Positions 59,896-64,000 of a stretch of DNA of 64,000 nucleotides are shown in pieces. The notes under the pieces are model-generated. The model was given only the letters and a program-made list of their open reading frames with translations. It was not told the DNA's origin and did no database searches. Position numbers and translations under genes: made by a program. Every line of letters starts with the position of its first letter. Positions within the stretch are counted from its first letter, which is position 1. Source of the stretch: Paenirhodobacter enshiensis (lineage in GTDB: Bacteria > Pseudomonadota > Alphaproteobacteria > Rhodobacterales > Rhodobacteraceae); assembly GCF_000740785.1 (NCBI RefSeq), contig NZ_JFZB01000009.1, forward strand, positions 1 to 64,000, read 5' to 3'.

Positions 59896-61959
59896 TCAGG
59901 CGAGCGCCGTGACTTCGCGGCGGAACGGCAGGGCATCGCCGATGTCGGGCATGTCGAGCTCGCGCGCATAGCGATGGCCGGCATAGGTCGCCCAGGCGAT
60001 GGGGGCGGGGGCTGCGGCATCGCCGATCACCTTGACCGAACGGATGCCCGCATCGGCCCAGTCGTCCCGGCGCGCCATCAGATCGCGGTAAAGCGCATTG
60101 TCCGATACCCGCGAGGTGACCATCACCACCGCATCGCAACCGAGGCGCGCGCGTGCATCGGTGTAGACATCGACCGTCTCCACCCCCTCGGCCGCGACCG
60201 AGGCGAGGCCGGTGTTCAGCCGGATCGTCACCCCCGCATCGACCAGCCGGCGATGGATCGCGCCCTGTTCGAGCGTGTTGCGCGTCCAGTCCGAGACATA
60301 GGCGCAGGGCGTGATGAGGGTGACCTTGCAGCCTTCCTTCGCCAGCAGCTCGGCGATCACGCCGCCCATGTAGTAATGATCGTCGTCGAACAGCACGACC
60401 TCGCCCGTGGGGCGCTTGCCGGCCATGATGTCATCGGGGGTGTAGACCGGCATGGCGGGATCGGCCGAGACCGCGGTCACGTGCTGACGCGCCACGCCAT
60501 CGGCGCGCCAGTGCGAGCCGGTGGCGAGGCAGATGTTCTCGAAACCGAATTCCAGAACGTCGGCGGCGCTCAGCCGGCTGTCGAAATAGGTCTCGACATT
60601 CGCGCGCTGGCTCAGCTGATACTGGCGGTAATCGACCACCCGGCCCCAGGCGCTCAGCCCCGGCAGCAGCCGTTCGCGCGCGACCCGACCGCCGAGCGCG
60701 GTGCCCGCCTCGGCCAGCGCCACGTCATAGCCGCGCAGGCTCAGCGCGCGGGCGGCCTCGAGCCCGGCCGGGCCCGAGCCCACGACCAGAACGTTACTGC
60801 TCTCGCCCTTCGGGTTCATCTTCTCCGGATGCCAGCCCTTGCGCCATTCCTCCATGAAGGTCGGGTTCTGGGTGCAGCGGCTGATGCTCATCGTCATGTC
60901 GCCGGTGATGCAGATGTTGCAGCCGATACATTCGCGGATGTCCTCGATCCGGCCTTCCTCGATCTTCTTCGGCAGGAACGGATCGGCGATCGAGGGCCGC
61001 GCGCAGCCGATGAAGTCGAGCACGCCCTGCCGCACCAGCCGCGCCATCACGTCGGGCGAGGTGAAGCGGCCGACGCCGACCACGGGTTTCGAGCTCAGCT
61101 CGCGGATGCCGGTCACCAGGGTTTCCTGCGCCGCCTCGTCCTTGAACCGCGACGGGCCGGAGCAATCCTCCCACGTGCCATGGGCGAGGTCCCACAGATC
61201 CGGCAGATCGGCGTTCATCTCGATGAAGTCTCGCAGCTCGGCGTTGGAGAAGCCGAGCGTGCCGATATGCTCGTCCAGGCTGACGCGCAGCGTGATGCCC
61301 ATCGTGTCGCCCACCGCGTCGCGCATGTCGGCGATCACCTCGTTGACGAAGCGCGAGCGGTTCTCCAGCGAGCCGCCGTATTCATCCGTGCGCTGGTTGG
61401 TGGCGCGGCTGAGGAAATGCTGGAAGATGCCGAAGCCATGCGCGCCATAAAGGCAGATCAGATCGAAGCCGGCGAGCTTCGAGCGCTTCGCGGCATTGAC
61501 GAACCAGCGCCGCAGATCGCGGATGTCGGTCTTGTCGAGGGCGCGGGCCTGCACCGGATCGTTGGTGAAGGTGCGGATCGGCAGCGCCGTCGGCGCGAGC
61601 GGCACTTCCTTGGTATAGAGGTTCGGGCCGTTGATCCCGGAATAGGCGAGCTGGATCCCGGCAAGCGCGCCGCGGGTCTTCATCGCCTCGGACATGCGCC
61701 TCAGCGCCGGGATGTCGGCATCGTCCCACAGCCGCTGTTCGATGAACGGGGTGATCTCCGAGGTGTGGTGCATCTCGGTCTGTTCGGTGAAGATCACGCC
61801 CCAGCCGCCTTCTGCCTTGATGCCGCGCATCGCGGCCACGGCTGTCGGATCGCGGTATCCTCCGCCATTGCAATGCGGCACCTGGTAGAAACGGTTCTTC
61901 GCCGTCAGCGGGCCGATCTGCATGGGTTGGAACAGGATATCATAGGCTGGGTTACGCAA
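59896..61959 (-). CDS. dgcA: Flavin/4Fe-4S oxidoreductase of the trimethylamine dehydrogenase / DgcA family
   Basis: A 687-residue multidomain enzyme. Residues about 1-340 form an Old-Yellow-Enzyme-like FMN barrel (FYQVPHCNGGGYRDP; TDEYGGSLENRSRF). The 4Fe-4S ligands are in ECIGCNICITGDMTMSISRC (CxxCxxxC and a later Cys). The C-terminal NAD/FAD-like domains start at SNVLVVGSGPAGLEAARAL. This is the plan of trimethylamine dehydrogenase and of DgcA, the dimethylglycine/stachydrine demethylase subunit. The start is probably TTG at 61959, because AAGGAG lies seven bases upstream and the family N-terminus (RNPAYDILFQPMQIG) begins there. The symbol is tentative. Confidence 0.82.
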   Translation of the reverse strand: MRNPAYDILFQPMQIGPLTAKNRFYQVPHCNGGGYRDPTAVAAMRGIKAEGGWGVIFTEQTEMHHTSEITPFIEQRLWDDADIPALRRMSEAMKTRGALAGIQLAYSGINGPNLYTKEVPLAPTALPIRTFTNDPVQARALDKTDIRDLRRWFVNAAKRSKLAGFDLICLYGAHGFGIFQHFLSRATNQRTDEYGGSLENRSRFVNEVIADMRDAVGDTMGITLRVSLDEHIGTLGFSNAELRDFIEMNADLPDLWDLAHGTWEDCSGPSRFKDEAAQETLVTGIRELSSKPVVGVGRFTSPDVMARLVRQGVLDFIGCARPSIADPFLPKKIEEGRIEDIRECIGCNICITGDMTMSISRCTQNPTFMEEWRKGWHPEKMNPKGESSNVLVVGSGPAGLEAARALSLRGYDVALAEAGTALGGRVARERLLPGLSAWGRVVDYRQYQLSQRANVETYFDSRLSAADVLEFGFENICLATGSHWRADGVARQHVTAVSADPAMPVYTPDDIMAGKRPTGEVVLFDDDHYYMGGVIAELLAKEGCKVTLITPCAYVSDWTRNTLEQGAIHRRLVDAGVTIRLNTGLASVAAEGVETVDVYTDARARLGCDAVVMVTSRVSDNALYRDLMARRDDWADAGIRSVKVIGDAAAPAPIAWATYAGHRYARELDMPDIGDALPFRREVTALA

Positions 61960-62251
61960 TTTCTTCTCCTTGCCGGTCGCGGAGTTTCCGCGGCCCTGAC
62001 GGGACGATCCGGCGGGGTGGGGGATAAGTAAATTATACCTTGTAGAACTTTGAATTAGTCCGGGGCTAAGCGCCGTTCTTTTGGGCAGAGGCTGTCCTCT
62101 CAGGCGCGGTTGCGCGCGCCTGAAACGCCCTCGGAAGGTGGGTCCCGTCCGGCCATCTTCAGAATTTCCCTTTTCGTGCCGTCGATTGCGGTGAAGGCGG
62201 TGCCGGGGGCGCGATCCGGAATGCCCCGGCATCGCACCCCCGGGGTTGTGC
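61960..62251. other. Intergenic region upstream of the demethylase-like gene
   Basis: A 292-base gap on the minus strand. An AT-rich island near 62025-62060 contains TATAAT-like sequence on the minus strand and is a probable promoter. A stem TCAGGCGCG/CGCGCCTGA lies at 62100-62123. No gene is seen. Confidence 0.45.
62203..62243 (-). terminator. Hairpin after the aldehyde dehydrogenase gene
   Basis: A 13-base arm at 62203-62215 pairs with 62231-62243 (CCGGGGG with CCCCCGG, then GCGAT with ATCGC), with one G-T pair. It lies nine bases past the dehydrogenase stop. There is no good T run. Confidence 0.5.
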
Positions 62252-63736
62252 TCAATATTTGATCCAGACGGTTTTCAGCGCGGTGTATTTGTCGAAGGAA
62301 TGCAGCGACAGATCGCGGCCGAAGCCCGATTGTTTCAGCCCGCCGAACGGCGTCATCGCCGAGAGCGCATCGACCGTGTTGACCGAGACGGTGCCGGCGG
62401 TCAGCCGCTCCGACACCTCCATCGCGCGGCTCAGATCGCGGGTCCAGACCGAGGCGGCGAGGCCGTAAACGCTGTCATTGGCGAGCGCGATAGCCTCTTC
62501 GGTGTCGCGGAAGGTCTGCACCGCCAGCACCGGGCCGAAGATCTCCTCGCGCGCGATGCGGGCGTCGCGCGGCACGTCGGCGAAGATCGTCGGCTGGATG
62601 AAGGCGTCCGAGGCGCCGATCCGCACCCGCTCGCCGCCGGTGATGAGACGCGCGCTCTGCCTGCCCGATTGCAGGAAGCTCTCGACCCTCGCGGCGTGGC
62701 CCGCGTCGACCATCGCGCCCATCCGGGTCGCCGGGTCGAGCGGATCGCCCGGCGTGCGGGCCTCGGCCTCGGCTTTCAGCCGGGCGAGCATCTCCTCGGC
62801 GATGCTTTCCTCGACCAGCAGCCGCGAATTGGCCGAGCAGACCTCGCCCTGATTGGTGAAGATGCCGAAGGCCGCCATCTCGGCCGCCTGATCCAGATCG
62901 GCATCGGCGAAGACCAGATTGGGGCTCTTGCCGCCGGTCTCAGGCCAGACCTGCTTCATGTTGCTCTCGCCGGCATAGCGCATGAACATCTTGCCGACCT
63001 GGGTCGAGCCGGTGAACACCAGACAATCGACATCGCCGTGCCGGCCGAGCGCCTGCCCGGCATCCTCGCCGAAGCCCGGCACCACGTTCAGCACGCCGTC
63101 GGGCAACCCGGCCTCGGCGGCAAGCTCGGCCAGACGCAGCGCCGAGAGCGGCGATTGCTCGGCCGGTTTCAGCACCACCGAATTGCCCGCCGCGAGCGCC
63201 GGGGCGAGCTTCCAGATCGCCATGTCGAGCGGGTAGTTCCACGGCACCACCGCGCCCACCACGCCAAGCGGCACGCGCCGGATCAGCGCCATGTCGCGCC
63301 CGCCGGTGGGGGCGACCTCGTCATAGATCTTGTCGATCGCCTCGGCGTGCCACTGCAGGAAGGCGGCCGCGCCCGGCACGTCGCCGGTCAGCGTCTCGGT
63401 GATCGGCTTGCCCATGTCGAGCGTGTCGAGAAGGGCGAATTCCTCGGTATGCTCGCGCAGCAGCGCGGCAAGGCGCAGCAGCACCTCCTTGCGCGCCTCG
63501 GGGGTCTTGGCGGACCAGCGGCCATCGGCGAAGGCGCGGCGAGCGGCGGCGACGGCGCGGTCGATGTCCTCGGCGCCGCCGCGGGCGACATCGGTCAGCA
63601 CACTGGCGGTGGCGGGGTTCACGCTGTCGAAGCGCGCCCCCGAGGCGGCGGGGACGAAGCGGCCGTCGATCCAGCACTGGTTGCGCAGGCTGAGCTGGCT
63701 GGCGGCGGTGCGGAAATGGGCGAGGGTTTGGGTCAT
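62252..63736 (-). CDS. Aldehyde dehydrogenase (PuuC/BetB-like)
   Basis: A 494-residue NAD(P)-dependent ALDH. GVVGAVVPWNYPLDMAIWKL is the cofactor cradle, the catalytic Glu lies in WPETGGKSPNLVF, and the catalytic Cys in FTNQGEVCSANSRLLVEE (near residue 298). The C-terminal end FGGLKQSGFGRDLSLHSFDK (PFGGxKxSGxGRD) fits the gamma-(gamma-glutamylamino)butyraldehyde and betaine-aldehyde dehydrogenases. It follows the GMC oxidoreductase by 17 bases, so an alcohol-to-aldehyde-to-acid sequence is likely. The substrate is not proven. Confidence 0.9.
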   Translation of the reverse strand: MTQTLAHFRTAASQLSLRNQCWIDGRFVPAASGARFDSVNPATASVLTDVARGGAEDIDRAVAAARRAFADGRWSAKTPEARKEVLLRLAALLREHTEEFALLDTLDMGKPITETLTGDVPGAAAFLQWHAEAIDKIYDEVAPTGGRDMALIRRVPLGVVGAVVPWNYPLDMAIWKLAPALAAGNSVVLKPAEQSPLSALRLAELAAEAGLPDGVLNVVPGFGEDAGQALGRHGDVDCLVFTGSTQVGKMFMRYAGESNMKQVWPETGGKSPNLVFADADLDQAAEMAAFGIFTNQGEVCSANSRLLVEESIAEEMLARLKAEAEARTPGDPLDPATRMGAMVDAGHAARVESFLQSGRQSARLITGGERVRIGASDAFIQPTIFADVPRDARIAREEIFGPVLAVQTFRDTEEAIALANDSVYGLAASVWTRDLSRAMEVSERLTAGTVSVNTVDALSAMTPFGGLKQSGFGRDLSLHSFDKYTALKTVWIKY

Positions 63737-63753
63737 TCCGGGTCTCCTGTCGC

Positions 63754-64000
63754 TCAGAGCGTGCCGAGGATCATGCGGGCGCAGCGCTCGCCGATCATCA
63801 TGGTGGGGGCGTTGGTGTTGCCGCCGATCAGCGTCGGCATGATCGAGGCATCGGCGACGCGCAGCCCCTCGATGCCGTGGACCTTCAGCGTGTCGGGATC
63901 GGCCACGGCCAGCGCATCGCGGCCCATCTTGCAGGTGCCGACCGGGTGATAGACGGTCGTCGCATGGCTGACGAGGTAATCGAGGATCTGGCTATCGCTC
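63754..64000 (-). CDS. GMC oxidoreductase (choline dehydrogenase-like), C-terminal part
   Basis: Only the last 82 codons are inside the window; the gene continues past the right edge. The C-terminal GMC domain is clear: [15 protein letters not shown] carries the active-site His, [20 protein letters not shown] follows, and [20 protein letters not shown] has the partner Asn. These FAD enzymes oxidise alcohols such as choline or alkanols. It lies directly upstream of the aldehyde dehydrogenase, 17 bases apart, in one transcript. Confidence 0.9.
   Translation of the reverse strand, partial: SDSQILDYLVSHATTVYHPVGTCKMGRDALAVADPDTLKVHGIEGLRVADASIMPTLIGGNTNAPTMMIGERCARMILGTL

Overview
The window is GC-rich chromosomal DNA that reads as an alphaproteobacterium of the order Rhodobacterales (Rhodobacter/Paracoccus-like). 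The support is a circularly permuted two-piece ssrA gene, a chpT phosphotransferase gene, an olsB-olsA pair, a DUF4169/ribbon-helix-helix pair next to fumC, UPF0262 next to hisD, and a Pam3-gp28-like mini-holin. I cannot name the genus. Most of the window is ordinary core genome. It holds about 63 protein genes, three tRNA genes, a tmRNA gene and a cobalamin riboswitch. I found no insertion sequence, CRISPR array or complete prophage.

Layout, 1-25 kb. A degenerate edge next to tRNA-Val; senC and argB (-); a short-chain dehydrogenase (+); a hydrolase (-); an endolysin-holin pair (+) behind a near-perfect 21-bp palindrome; a CoA transferase (-); a DMT exporter and a flavin monooxygenase (+); rpsF-rpsR-rplI (+); pirin (+); two identical tRNA-Asp genes; proA (+); chpT (-) facing a DUF3553 gene; olsB-olsA (+); fumC with two small partners (-); sspB (-) back to back with ssrA (+); and a LysR/DoxX/LigB-dioxygenase module.

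Layout, 25-50 kb. A B12 riboswitch in front of a BtuC/BtuD-like ABC pair; dctA (-) divergent from a DctB/DctD-like two-component pair (+); a MarR/LdtR-like regulator with a perfect palindrome upstream; sdhE; an aspartate aminotransferase; a MATE pump; ppk2; a GST; parE; a hypothetical protein; DoxX; tig; hisD; and a long, tightly overlapping run UPF0262-phosphatase-NTF2-GNAT-nitrilase-infA-maf-rng-yacG.

Layout, 50-64 kb. An arsR-permease-thioredoxin operon; a GlxA-like regulator divergent from a chloroperoxidase-like hydrolase; and a long minus-strand catabolic block. That block holds a GMC oxidoreductase, an aldehyde dehydrogenase, a flavin/Fe-S demethylase-like enzyme, a polyamine-type ABC transporter and an amidohydrolase. 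It looks like uptake and oxidation of a small amine, a betaine or a polyamine.

Nine copies of one intergenic repeat (core AAATATCCCGGGGG followed by a GGGGGC-type hairpin) punctuate the 3' ends of genes between 5 and 39 kb. Other points worth attention are a DctD-like regulator without the GAFTGA loop, a candidate CtrA site near chpT, the off-cluster lysis pair, and a GNAT-nitrilase cassette inserted in the infA operon.
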